DNA from: Copromyces sp. CBS 386.78 | Taxonomy: Eukaryota > Ascomycota > Sordariomycetes > Sordariales > Sordariaceae | Length of the DNA stretch: 64,000 bases | Assembly (NCBI GenBank): GCA_030685235.1 | Contig: MU839158.1 | Coordinates: 62,001 to 126,000 of the forward strand | Direction: 5' to 3' | Shown: one piece after another, positions 1-10,609 of the stretch | How the letters are laid out: the number at the start of each line of letters is the position of its first letter | Numbering within the stretch: position 1 is the stretch's first letter | Translations under genes and position numbers: made by a program | The notes under the pieces: model-generated | What the model saw: the letters and a program-made list of their open reading frames with translations, nothing else | Told to the model about the DNA's origin: nothing | Databases searched by the model: none

Positions 1-854
1 GTCACGTTGCCCTCGACGTTCACGGCACCGCCCATGACAACGAGCTCCTTCACGCGGAGGAAGGTCTCGGGATCCTCAGCAGCGGCTAGCGCCACGTTTG
101 TCAGGGGACCAACGGCAACGACGGTGACGGTGTTCTCTGGCGACTCTTTCAAGATGCGGAGAATCTCCTTGTGCGCCGGCTGCTTGCTTGGAGTGAAGTA
201 CTTGGAGTACGAAGGAGGCTCGACATTCGCACCTTGGGGCTCTTCGTCGCTAAACAGAGAGCGCCAGGTGTCGGCGGGGGAAAGATGGGGTTGCTGGGAC
301 GATGGTCAGTCTCGGATACGATGGCAGGAAACGCAAGCAGTTATAGGAGCTCACTTGCCTTTTCGTGCACGCCATGAAGGCCATCAGCTCCATCTACAAT
401 CTGTCAACTATTCCGTTCTTATTTAAGAGAGGGGAAATCTCAGGCCGTCTTACGGAAGTAGTCGGCCGCAAGGATCTCGTCCTCCAGCGCATGCTCTGGG
501 CCAACGGCGACAATGGGCTTATAAGCGTTGAGGGCACCGAAGCCGCGGGTGCTCTTGCCCGTCTCCTCGCGCCACTTCATCTCCTTTTCCAGCACGTGGA
601 ACAGTGCCACGACGTTACGGAGACAGCTGTGGGACGGGGAAAAAGAGAACTCGAGGTTAGACAAAAGCTGCTGCTACCCGGTTTTCATGTTCATGCCCAA
701 CCATAACTTACCTCTGAAGCGGAACGTTGCCGTAGGTGACGGAGATCATGGCAAGCTCAAGCTCCTCGGGCGAGGCGCTGAGGGCGAGAAGCAGAGCCAG
801 GACATCGTCGACGCCGGGGTCGGTGTCGAGAATAATACGTTGCTTGGGAGCCAT
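1..854 (-). CDS. Inosine/uridine-preferring nucleoside hydrolase, 3' part outside the window
   Basis: The family hydrolyses the N-glycosidic bond of ribonucleosides to free base plus ribose, a pyrimidine/purine salvage step. The N-terminus reads MAPKQRIILDTDPGVDDVLA; the DTDPGVDD cluster is the calcium- and ribose-binding signature of the family. Exons on the minus strand are 854-712, 626-454, 393-359 and 293-<1, all joining in phase. Exon 2 carries the NAYKPIVAVGPEHAL region and exon 3 the DGLHGVHEK region. Exon 4 ends in ELVVMGGAVNVEGN, after which the gene leaves the window. About 214 residues are visible, roughly the N-terminal half to two thirds. I chose the start at 854 because DTDPG lies close to the N-terminus in this family. 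Intron 3 has a GC donor (GCAAGT). The family assignment is firm; substrate preference cannot be told from sequence. Confidence 0.9.
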
Positions 855-2899
855 TGTGATTTTTGCTGTGGAAACTCCTTTAGTTTTTGGAAATTCTTGA
901 GTTTCCGTTGCAAATGTAATGGAGGAAAAAGTTAATAACGGGGTGGTGCCGAGCGGTTTACCTCTGCGGATTGTATAAGTGTATGCCCGTTGTGTGACGT
1001 TTTGATAGCAGCTCAGTCCGGCTTCCACCAAAAAGGCCAGGTACTTACTAAATAACGGGCAGGATATATATGCACTGGACGCTGCAGGAAAGAAAAAAGG
1101 TACAGGAGTAGAACAAAGCGAGAGTGCTTCTCAGAAAAGAAAGACTTTTGAGAGTGAAGTTGAAGTCAAGGTAAGCACAAGGCTAGGTATGAAAAGCGCT
1201 TTCCCGAGTCTTCAGTCCAGTCCGACGCGGGGTCAACAAACCGAGTCTTGGGGTCGTTTTAGCACCGGTTCAAAATTCGCTTTGATAGGAAGGTGGGACG
1301 ATCATTGCAAGTACCCCCCTGGTAGAACGGCAATACAAAAGCTACATGTCATCGGATCTACTCAAGTGACCCAGTTGTTCTTTGCTTTTAACGAACGCCG
1401 TAGGTGTGCAGAGCCTCCCATGTCCGACTTGGTAACTGCGCCGAATCCCGTCTTCTGCCGTGGCCCGCTTTCGAACGGCCTGACGGCTTACGCCGCCCGC
1501 TGCAATTGGGGTGGACGGACCTCGACCTCGACCTTGGACCCCGCTGCCGGCCAGTTCCAAGGACGGTGGAGGCCCGGGCACAAATAGCCGGCGGTCACTG
1601 CGGGGGCTTTTGTCCACCAAGTTGGGAGTTGCGTTGCACATGGCAGCCAGATGATGGCAGGGTCACCACAACGTGCGTGTTTGTCCAACCAAGGCGATAC
1701 ATTCAGTCTGCTTGCAGGCAAATGCATTTATCGGTTGAGTCTCGTTGCGAAGGCAAGTATAATCCATCAACAAGATGCAACATTCCACGGCAATCTTTTA
1801 AGGTTTTCGGCGATGATAAGTACGATAGAATCTGATGACGCCCTCGCTTCAGTTCCCCGGCTCCCTACGCCGCGAAGGTAGCCAACGATATAGCCTCAGT
1901 ATATACGTCGTCGTCACAATGAGACATCAAAAAGATGGAACGTTCGACTGCCCGACCATGCATTGTTCCATTGCTGCGTTGAACATGCACGCCGTGGCCA
2001 GCAGACACACAAATTGGAACGTGGAACTTGAATGAGATTAATTACAAAAGGCTCCCACATCCCCGGACCTCCGTCTCCATCTTCTTTTGCTCCATGCGAG
2101 GCATCAAGGGCGAAACAAGTACGACCTGGGCTCGCGGGATCACGAAACACAAAACATCTCAACGTCCCTCCTTTTGGGGAGAGCAAGGTAGAAAAGTGGT
2201 GGTTCTGTCTTGTCCTGGAACGACACAAGGTCACGTGATTGCGCACCTCCAAGGTCCTCACCACCCATTCCGGCCGGTGGCAGGGGTATCGACCTCCTGG
2301 CTTGCAGCCCGCAGGACCTGTCCCTGCCGGCACCTATCTCCGCGCAACACGGTGGCGGGCCAATGAACGGCGCAAAAGGAGCCTCTAACATCTGAACACC
2401 TTTCACCTGCGGCATCCACCCACCAGACAAGGTCCCTCGACCGACCTTGTTTCCAGATCCAGACGAGGCCATCTTTTTTCTCTCTCTTCCCAAACCCGTC
2501 CGCCCACCAGCACCGTTTAATCCTCCACTTTCTACCATATCGTTCTTCTCTCCGTCTACCCATTGGTGCGGAAAGGCAGATACACGGTTTAACTACCTAC
2601 CTTACCTTGTAATCACCTTCGTTACCCCACGACGTAGCGGCGGATTTGTAGGTGGCCCTTCCTTCATCGCCAGCTCGGATCACCCAAACCTTATCCCCGA
2701 CCCCAACGGACATTTGAAAGGGTCTCCGATCTACCAGCTTCCCCAATAGCCCCGACCGAAGCTCCGGTATAAAGTTACGATCATCGCTTGAACGACACCG
2801 GTCCCTCCCAGCGACCTCGAAGCTTACCACCTACGCGTCCGACCCAGCGTTGCGCGCTTTCATTCCACACACCGCGACTTTTACATCCGTTCTTTAATC
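855..2899. other. Intergenic region, divergent promoter area
   Basis: About 2 kb between two divergent genes. Pyrimidine-rich stretches from about 2440 to 2580 and 2800 to 2890 are typical of fungal leaders and probably belong to the transcript of the gene starting at 2900. I see no reading frame with protein-like composition, no RNA gene and no clear repeat. Confidence 0.5.
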
Positions 2900-4276
2900 A
2901 TGGGCATCTCGTTTTCTACCCTGGCCGGATGGGTCGCCATCATCTCCCTTGGCGGCTTCTACTACTATTACCTCCAAGACCAGCAGAAGAAGAAGGAGCT
3001 TGCTCGCAAGCCCTCGCAGCGACACAAGTTGGAGGAGAAGCAGCAAGAGACACGCAAGGAACCCAAAGAGAAGGCAAAGAAGCAACGAACAGAAACACCA
3101 GCCAAAATCGCCGAGGAGCCAGAGAAGGCACAGAAGCCCAAGCAAAAGGCAGCCAAGGCCAAGGCTGCCCCCGCTCCCAAAGCTGCGCCCAAGGCTGCTC
3201 CCAAGGCCCCTGTGCCCACCACCACCAAGCCCGCCAGCTACAGCTCCGATGAGGATGATGGTATCGATAACCGCGAGTTCGCCCGCCAGTTCGCCAACAT
3301 CAAGCAGGGCACCGTGCTCAGCACCAAGAAGCAGGACGAGAAGCGTCAAAAGTCGGTGAAGCAGTCCCGCGCCCTCGAGCGTGAGGTCCAGGCCGAGCCT
3401 CAACAGGCTGCCCCCAGGGGCGTTTCTGCGCCCTCTTCTACTGCCGGCGTCGACGCTGATGACGACGAGTCCTCGGCCGTCTCCCCGGAGGTCAAGGCCC
3501 AGGACGCCGGTGACGTCAGCGATATGCTCGAACCCACGACCACAGGCCCTTCCGTCCTCCGTCTCACCGATACCGATAAGGTGAAGCAGAAGAAGGCAAA
3601 GAAGGAGAAACCTCTGGAGAAGGTCGAAACCAAGAAGCAGCGCCAGAACCGCAAGAAGGCCGAGGCTGAGAAGGCTGCCCGCGAGGAGGCCGAGAAGGAA
3701 CGCCAGGTGCTGCTCGAGAAGCAGAGGAGGGAGGCCCGCATCGCCGAAGGCCGTGCTGCCAAGGATGGCTCTGCCTTCATGGCCGCCCAGGCTGCCAAGT
3801 CATCTGCTTGGACTGGCAATGGCGCGAACGGTAGCTCCCAGAGCGATAGCGGTGCTGAGAACAACGGCTTCGTCTCTGTTGAGCCCCTGGATACCTTCAG
3901 CAGCAGCACTCCCGCTGCCGCCCAGCCTGTCAAGGCCCCTGCCCCCGAGGCCAAGAAGCCTCAGACCTGGATGTCCTCCCTGCCCACTGAGGAGGAACAG
4001 ATGAAGCTCCTCCGTGACGAGGAGGCCTGGAACACCGTCCAGACCAAGAAATCCAAGTCCAAGAAGAACAAGGCCTCCGCCACCGACAGTGCCAATGAGT
4101 CCGAGTCCGCGGCGGCCAAGCCTCAAGAGGCTTCTACCCCGGTTGCCACCAAGCCTCAGGCTGTTAACGGTAACAAGTCGTCCAAGATTGTCTACCAGCA
4201 GTCTTCCTTTGCTGCCCTGAGCCCAAAGGAGGAGGAGGATGAGCCCGAGCTCGTCGAGACGGAATGGGACGTCTAA
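2900..4276 (+). CDS. Signal-anchored Lys/Glu/Ala-rich protein, function unknown
   Basis: Single-exon gene of 458 residues. Residues about 8-25 (TLAGWVAIISLGGFYYYYL) form one hydrophobic segment, followed at once by a Lys-rich stretch, which suggests an N-terminal anchor with the rest in the cytosol. The N-terminus MGISFS also fits a loose N-myristoylation pattern. The body is low in hydrophobics. It has Ala/Lys/Pro repeats at about residues 80-110, an acidic-basic segment probably helical or coiled coil at about 230-290 (KKAKKEKPLEKVETKKQRQ onward), and a C-terminal block with WMSSLPTEEEQMKLL, EAWNTV and a final acidic VETEWDV. The layout recalls ER-anchored, Lys-rich proteins such as ribosome-receptor-like proteins, but that is analogy only. 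I do not recognise a named family. Confidence 0.8.
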   Translation: MGISFSTLAGWVAIISLGGFYYYYLQDQQKKKELARKPSQRHKLEEKQQETRKEPKEKAKKQRTETPAKIAEEPEKAQKPKQKAAKAKAAPAPKAAPKAAPKAPVPTTTKPASYSSDEDDGIDNREFARQFANIKQGTVLSTKKQDEKRQKSVKQSRALEREVQAEPQQAAPRGVSAPSSTAGVDADDDESSAVSPEVKAQDAGDVSDMLEPTTTGPSVLRLTDTDKVKQKKAKKEKPLEKVETKKQRQNRKKAEAEKAAREEAEKERQVLLEKQRREARIAEGRAAKDGSAFMAAQAAKSSAWTGNGANGSSQSDSGAENNGFVSVEPLDTFSSSTPAAAQPVKAPAPEAKKPQTWMSSLPTEEEQMKLLRDEEAWNTVQTKKSKSKKNKASATDSANESESAAAKPQEASTPVATKPQAVNGNKSSKIVYQQSSFAALSPKEEEDEPELVETEWDV

Positions 4277-7200
4277 ACCTGATCAGTCTGTGTTCTGGGT
4301 ATTCGGCCATTAATATGAAAGGGGGAAAACGGATCGAGGGGTAATAAGCTCTATCACTAATCAACACGTGGTATTTGCGTCCATGGGGTGGATGTGCGAA
4401 GGAGGATGATGAGGGTGAGGAGGGTACTCCTGTTATGTGTTCACGTCGCGGAGTCGATCTGCTTTATCATTTGATCATGGGGTTTGCTGCCATTTATACG
4501 AGACAAACGTTTGGCTTTTCAGAAGGAACCACGTGGGTTGGGCGAGGAGTCTTACGTATGTATATTAACGTCTTTACAAAACGCTGTCGTGCGCCGGAAC
4601 TAGATCTTGACCACGCTTTCCTTTTCCACATCTGCCTTCCTCGCCCGTGTATTGATTCTTTGATCTAGTAGGTTGGTGTGACTGAAGTCAATTTGGTAAC
4701 GAACAATTAGTAAACTTGGGCAATAGTAATCAAAACACCTGCCTCTATGTTTCGAGTTCCGTGGTACAAGGATGCCATTTCTCCTCCCGGCCTGACCATG
4801 ACGATTATGTCTTTCTCATGTGCCCTTTATTTAGGCACGGGTACGTCTTCCACTTTGTAATCCCGCCCTGTCGAGCTGCGACCATTTTCCTCCCCGTTGA
4901 TCCGTCTTATGTAAACAAAGCTGCCAGCAAATCTCTCGCTTATCCTCGGCGACCATTTCGACCATGTGCCGATCGGACCTTGGACGGGTAACCGGCACTA
5001 GATTGAAACATCTTGGACATCATTTTTGAAACCGAACCAACGAGCTCTTCGGTCAAACCCTTATTGACTGCACCGCTGTCCAACGCTGCTCCTCCTCAAG
5101 CAATCAAACCCCTTCTTTGATGGCGGGGTATGGTAATTGAGGCACGGCACGTAGTGTAGCCCTGAAGCATAACGCATCGACATCCAACAAACACCAACAA
5201 GCCAACAACCGAGACCGTCAAAATCTCAGCACGCGAGAATTGGTGGCTTGGGGCCTTTCTGGTCATAGATCTATCCGCTGTTGGGCTTCGCTCGCTCGCT
5301 TTGCTAATTTTGTACATACCATGGACTGGGATGAGCCATGACTAGGCAGAACTGAATCCTTCGATACCTTTCCATACGGCATGTGAAATTGTAACACTTT
5401 GCAATGACTTGGGACAGTTCAAGTGATGAAGGAGAATTGCTTGACAAAATTACGCCGAACGTATTCGTGTACACCCAACGAAATGCCCATCAATGACGTT
5501 GTCTTTAGGTTCAACCCACAATGGATTCAGTCGGTGGTATTATTTCAGGACCACCCTTTTAAATGACCCGGAGAATACCTACACGTGCCGTTAGATCTGG
5601 GTTGGTGAGTGAGATGCCGCGAGATTGGAGATTGCCTTTTCGATCAAATACCAAAAAGAGCCCGGCAAAGCGAGAGGTGTGTCGTGTCGTTCCCACAAGA
5701 AGGATCAACCCACCCAAATTGCGTCGAACATTTTGCATTTTCTCGGCAGCGCCACGGCCAAAGCGTCGTCTTGGCGGTGCCGCGGTCCCTTGTGCACGGA
5801 TTGTGGGGTATGTAATCTTTAATGGTTCCTATTGGCTGCGCTCGACGGGGGCTGGCCCGGGCTTGAGGCGCTTGTGGATCCGTCCAGCCGTCCACAGACT
5901 CCACACTCACGCCCCCTGGTGCGTGCGAGGTGGTCCCCACTTCTTCCTTCCCCTTTGGCTGGGTGGCTGCATTGCTCTCCCTCCTCCCACACAATCATTC
6001 TTCCCCTACGGGTTTGGGCTGCGTGCTCTCCTCACCCCCTTCCCTTCATCGTTACTTCGCCGAGCCCCTGGGTTCCCGCTCATGCGTTGGACGGGGAAAC
6101 GGGTTCCATTCAAGCCCGCCTCGTTCCATCAGCTTTTGGGTGCAAATTGGGAACAAAGTCCCTGATTGTCGTCGATGGTGTAACTGCCCCCCCATTCTTC
6201 CCCATGGTTCATGGACTCCATTCCTTTCTCCCTCCCGTTTCGTTTCCAATATTACCGCGCATTCTTGTATCTTTGAGTATAATTGTTACCGAACAGCATG
6301 GGGTGCAATTGAAGTGACTGGAAAGCAAAAAGGTCCCGTCATTACTTCCACATTTCCTCCACTTGCATCTAACGTTGGCTGCGAGTTCCGATCGGTGCCC
6401 GCGATTCTCTTTCCACTTCTTCTTTCTGTTTTTATAAGCGACCGACCTAGTCCGCTCTACCTAGCCATCTCCATTTCGCCCCCTTTTGCGCTCCAGGCCT
6501 GGGCAATTGGCAATCAAGCAATCAATCTTGTGCAGCTCTCTGCCCCTCGCTACCTACCTGGACAACAGCGTATTGATTACATGTACACTCAGGTTTTTCT
6601 GTATCCGCGCGACAGTCCTTCAGGTTCCGCCAACCACCTGTTGTACGTTTGCGTGTACGCCGGGCAGCAGCACCTTGACGGTCCCCCATGCCAATGCCCG
6701 GGTGCGACTACAACGCAAGTCTTCCACCTCCCGCTGTGATTTGGCAGACGTGGATCCATCAACATCCCCAGCATCCTACGCCATCCATTGCCAACGACGA
6801 CTGAGCAGGGCACACGACGCACATCTGACCTTTTACAAACCTTCCTCCTCACCTAACCTACCTGCTTGCCAGTAGGGTCCTGCGGAGAAGCGAGCCGGCT
6901 AGGGTTGTTGGGAAGCACAAGACAGGCCACCACACACCACACCAGGCCATCGCATTACCGTTCGGTACACCGCAACCACTCGCAACTCCAGCTCACTGGT
7001 AGACGAAAGCCAGCTTCCGTTTTCACCCACGCGCATTGCATTCCCGGATCCTCCGCTACCAGTCTTGTTCTGGCCCTTCAATACTACCCCCTATACCGCC
7101 GCCAACAGTTGTCCCCCGAAGAGCAACTTGTCCACATTAACTACCTCCACCCTCGTCACGATATCTCATCATTACGATTAATCCACATCCAGAGAGCGGC

Positions 7201-7497
7201 TTGCTAGTGTAGCTTTGCGGACTTTATGAAATACACACAATTGGAAACTCCATCGCTATCTCTGCTATAGTCTCCAACGGTTCCTCCGGACTCCCATCAA
7301 CCGTGACGACGACGACCCCGCTCCCACGAACCAGGGACACCTTGCCGAAACCTCCCACGGTTGGGACATATGATCTCGGTATAGCGGTCCGGTAAAAAAT
7401 CAAAAATTTATCTATAAGCAGCAAGAGGAGGACCGACAAAGAGGGAGTGTCAAGGTTGGGAGAGAACGGCCAGCACTGGCCATAGTGCTAGCTGAGG
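4277..7497. other. Intergenic region and probable long leader of the next gene
   Basis: 3.2 kb with no convincing coding sequence. From about 5930 to 7200 the plus strand is strongly pyrimidine-rich (repeated TTCC, CCCTC, TACCTACC), as in long fungal promoters and 5' leaders, so transcription of the gene at 7498 may start 0.5-1 kb upstream. No RNA gene or repeat family was found. Confidence 0.4.
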
Positions 7498-9063
7498 ATG
7501 TCTATCTGCGTCGCCATCCAGTCGGCCTTGTTCTACTACCTCGCCTGTACCCCATGTCTCCAACTTCGCCATGAACACCGGACACAAAAAAAGGCAAAGA
7601 AGGAGCGGAAGGAAAAGGCACGGATCATCGCCGAGCAGCCGCACCTGTATCGCCATCCGGACCCTTATAATACGAACCCCTACTGGGCCGAGGAGATTCG
7701 CATGGGGCCGTGTCTACCCAAGAAAAACAAACCGAACGATGCCAGCAAGAGTCAGAGCCAGAGGGGCTTGATGTGTGAAAGTCGAGATGGGGTGAGCATA
7801 GCAACTGGGAGTACGCATGCGATCAGCATGGCGCGGCCGACGACAGCGACGCCAATAACACAAACAACGGAGGAAACCAATACTAAGCCTGTTGGTTTTG
7901 TCCACCCCCCACTCGCAGAAGTAGCAACAGACGCGGAGACGGAAACTGTTAGGCCAGATACAAGGGGGCCGTCTCCTGCTTCCGGGGTTCCAGAACATCA
8001 TGACGATGCCGTTAGTGCCGTACTAAGCAAGACGGCTTCTGCGACAACTGTCGGCACCGACTGGAACATGAAGCGGTATCAGCGCGAAGATGAGGAACTC
8101 TGGGGCTACGATGATGAGTCCATCAGGACAAGTTATAAGCTTATGGACGCTATCAAGCAGGCTGGTTCGAGCGCTGGCCGCTATGTCGAATCCAAGCTGG
8201 GGCTGGAGAAGCAGGTGACGGAGGAGGATAGATACAACTTTTACTTTTCCACCAAGAACCCACCCGTCAACGACTACCATCCTCCGGTTGTCAGCAGCAA
8301 GCCGTCGCACAAGAACGCGCGTGCCTGGATGTTGCAGCCCCCGCCTTCCGCTAAGGTGATGGAGGGCAAGGTCCCGGTTACCAGGAGCGCCAGCCTGATG
8401 AGCGTTCAATCCAGGAGGACGATGGGCAGCAGCATGTCGATGGAAGGACGGCCATCGCTGGGGAGAATTGTCGGTGACAAGGCTCTCGAGGCTAAGATTC
8501 AGCAGCAAACTGCCAACGGTGATGGATATTTGGACCCCGAGTTGTATTCGGTTGCCTCCACCATGTCCCGGGCGAGATCTAAGAGAGCCACCAACGGTTC
8601 CATGGCACGGAGAACCAGCAGCCGCCTCACTACCAGAAGCCAGGACCTGTCCACGGGCTCGGACGGATCCGACGAGGATAACACGAGCACCAAAGCGCCG
8701 AGGAGACGGACCACACGGAGACGCAGCAACCGCAACGTGATGCCCGACAGCGACGAGAACGACGAGGAGGACGCCTACATCTCCAGGAGCCTGGAGTCCC
8801 TGAGCAGCGCCCACTTCCCTCCCCACGCCGCGCAGAAGCCCAAGCTTCCCACCATCAAGAGCGCCGATGACGGTCGCCTCGCTTCTGAGGAGAAGACCTT
8901 TTCTTCGTCTCCAAAGGCCAGGCCCACCAGCAGATCCAGCACCAAGCTTGTCCTGCAGGATGCGACCAACTCGTCGAGCTCCATGTCTTCTTCCTCTAAT
9001 AGGATGAACCAGAAGGAGCGCATGATTGGCTCCATTGACAGCGGTCTTGCTCTGCATGCGTAA
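7498..9063 (+). CDS. Basic, Ser/Arg-rich protein with hydrophobic N-terminus, function unknown
   Basis: Single exon, 521 residues. An in-frame TAG nine bases before the ATG fixes this start unless an upstream exon is spliced in. Residues about 2-21 (SICVAIQSALFYYLACTPCL) are hydrophobic with two cysteines, then a run of Lys/Arg (KKAKKERKEKAR), so a signal anchor or lipidated N-terminus is possible. The best-ordered block is about residues 45-75, with HPDPYNTNPYWAEEIRMGP, and about 180-260, with NMKRYQREDEELWGYDDES and TEEDRYNFYFSTKNPPVNDY. The C-terminal half is disordered, rich in Ser and Arg (RRRTTRRRSNRN), with many possible phosphorylation sites. No family is recognised; the conserved-looking aromatic blocks argue for a real gene. 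Confidence 0.8.
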   Translation: MSICVAIQSALFYYLACTPCLQLRHEHRTQKKAKKERKEKARIIAEQPHLYRHPDPYNTNPYWAEEIRMGPCLPKKNKPNDASKSQSQRGLMCESRDGVSIATGSTHAISMARPTTATPITQTTEETNTKPVGFVHPPLAEVATDAETETVRPDTRGPSPASGVPEHHDDAVSAVLSKTASATTVGTDWNMKRYQREDEELWGYDDESIRTSYKLMDAIKQAGSSAGRYVESKLGLEKQVTEEDRYNFYFSTKNPPVNDYHPPVVSSKPSHKNARAWMLQPPPSAKVMEGKVPVTRSASLMSVQSRRTMGSSMSMEGRPSLGRIVGDKALEAKIQQQTANGDGYLDPELYSVASTMSRARSKRATNGSMARRTSSRLTTRSQDLSTGSDGSDEDNTSTKAPRRRTTRRRSNRNVMPDSDENDEEDAYISRSLESLSSAHFPPHAAQKPKLPTIKSADDGRLASEEKTFSSSPKARPTSRSSTKLVLQDATNSSSSMSSSSNRMNQKERMIGSIDSGLALHA

Positions 9064-9270
9064 TTGGGCCTCAGGGGTCTATACGTGTGTTAGAGAGAGA
9101 TTGTCAGGTGGGACAGCGACGGATGGACGAACAATTCTCCCGTTGTGGCTGCTGTTACTGTTCCTGTTGTCATCCAGAACCAAAAGCCTTGCGTTTCATG
9201 TGTGTATTTCCTGTCCGCTGTACGGTTTATCCTAACGCACACGCACACGCCTTCATAAAATGGGGCGCTT

Positions 9271-9291
9271 TCAAGTCAAGTCAAGTCAAGT
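9271..9291. repeat. Pentanucleotide microsatellite (TCAAG)4
   Basis: Four perfect copies of TCAAG read directly on the plus strand, in the likely 3' untranslated region of the preceding gene. Confidence 0.85.
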
Positions 9292-9443
9292 TGTTTAAAG
9301 TCTAGCATAGCCATGCCATCATTGTTTGTTTTCTTTACTGCTCTTTCGGGGCTTTTTTTTTCTTTCTTTTTTTTTTTTTTAGTGCGAGTCCCGTGTACAC
9401 AGAGAGCATTACCATGGCATGATTGGCACGCGTACGTACCTGA

Positions 9444-9472
9444 CTACCTACCTACCTACCTACCTATCTATC
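9444..9472. repeat. Tetranucleotide microsatellite (CTAC)n grading into (CTAT)n
   Basis: Seven near-perfect units, the last two shifted to CTAT. Non-coding. Confidence 0.8.
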
Positions 9473-9660
9473 TTTGTTCATTCAACACATTTGCATGGGA
9501 AGAAAAAAATGGTGTTGCTCTTGTGGTGACTGTTACGGTTATTGTGGTTTTCTTTTCAAACAGTCAAGTTCGGACTTCATGGAATTGGAATCATCTTGGT
9601 TGATTCAACAACCAACATGTCATATGTCATGCTGGTCGGTGTAAGGGGCGTTTCAGGGGT

Positions 9661-9720
9661 CGAAGGAAAGGGAAGGAAAGGGAAGAGGTCGAAAGGGAAG
9701 AGAAGGGAAGGCAAGGGAGC
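9661..9720. repeat. Purine-rich GGGAA/AAGG tract
   Basis: About 60 bases of almost pure purine on the plus strand made of imperfect GGAAAGG and AAGGGAAG units; a mirror-like polypurine tract in non-coding DNA. Confidence 0.7.
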
Positions 9721-9781
9721 AGAGAAGGTGTTGATTGAACTGTGGCTGAGAAGCTTGACTGCCGTGGAGACTGCTTTTGGC

Positions 9782-9812
9782 TGGCAGGCAGGCAGGCAAG
9801 CAGGCAAGCAGC
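9782..9812. repeat. Tetranucleotide microsatellite (GGCA)n with AGCA variants
   Basis: About seven units of GGCA/AGCA in a row, non-coding. Confidence 0.8.
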
Positions 9813-10523
9813 AAAGGTAGAAATTCATCACAATTGGATTCGATTGACGGGTGCCCCAGAATGTAACATTGATTCGAACCCACGTATGTGCAAGATCGTT
9901 GATGTACTCTTAAGAGTAAGACTGAGAATGAGTGCAGTAACAAGTGCATTGTAGATCTAGAAACCAAAAGCCCGGGAAGTGTCTTTCATCCGTCCGTCTT
10001 ATCTGTCGATGCTGGAGATGGAGAGCGGATCAAGCAACAGGGAGAAATCCTGCAGACGGTTTACAAGTATTCAACCTTGGGCGGATTTGCCTCCATTCAC
10101 AAGTTCTGCCGCACTTTTGTTCATGCTTCGTTCCCTTTCTACTCGTCATAGAAATGATGCCCTTGTGCCTGGTTCGATCTCAGGTGCTCTTACCTCTTAT
10201 ACCCTGCTGCAAAAGGTACGCCCGTGAGCGGTCGTAATAAAAAACCGAAGCCCTACTGACAAACCTAATACCCCTTCCGTTGGTTAAGAAAGGCCCTTGC
10301 CATACGGCGATATGCCTGGTAGTTATGAGGACACACGTCAGCCAGATTCTATTTAGGAGTTCTTTGATTTTGAAAATGGTGTGGACTGACGTTGAAAGGG
10401 GTAACAAGAAGGCCTAGATGAGTGCGAGAATATATATACAGAAGGCGTATGCATTGAATGCTGGTGTGTCCTAGGTATTCATTTCAACGACACCTCGGTC
10501 CGTTATAGATAGAGCTTAGGTAG

Positions 10524-10572
10524 GCCTGACTAGTAGTTGGGTCGGTGACGACCAGCGAATCCCAGGTGCTGT

Positions 10573-10573
<1 letters not shown>
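10524..10573 (+). pseudogene. 5S rRNA pseudogene, 3' part only
   Basis: Fifty bases match the 3' part of the intact 5S gene at 18788-18905 with one mismatch (a C for a T at 10569), including the conserved TAGTAGTTGGGTCGGTGACG block. Upstream of 10524 the similarity fades. The 5' terminal strand that should pair with the 3' end is absent, and so is the front of the internal control region. The block is followed immediately by 32 T residues. A 5'-truncated or diverged 5S copy explains this best; dispersed 5S copies and 5S pseudogenes are well known in Neurospora. Confidence 0.85.

Positions 10574-10574
<1 letters not shown>

Positions 10575-10606
<32 letters not shown>
10575..10606 (+). repeat. 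Poly-T tract of 32 bases after the 5S pseudogene
   Basis: Uninterrupted run of 32 T. It occupies the place of a Pol III terminator but is far longer than the terminator of the intact 5S copy, whose T runs are four and seven bases long. Confidence 0.9.

Positions 10607-10609
<3 letters not shown>

Larger units (their letters stand above)
9064..10523. other. Intergenic region rich in simple repeats
   Basis: The 3' flank of the preceding gene. It holds several microsatellites listed separately, a polypyrimidine run at 9352-9380 and no convincing gene. Confidence 0.4.

Noticed and set aside
9850..9960. Box-B-like GGTTCGAATC on the minus strand
   Set aside because: The T-arm does not pair and no acceptor stem or box A is found at the right distance.
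10160..10190. T-arm-like hairpin CCTGG-TTCGATC-TCAGG
   Set aside because: An isolated hairpin; no D-arm, anticodon arm or acceptor stem upstream.
10575..10606. Poly-T read as poly-A tail of a retroposed gene on the minus strand
   Set aside because: The adjoining minus-strand sequence is the complement of 5S with nothing resembling a processed mRNA; the Pol III context on the plus strand explains the position better, although the length stays unexplained.
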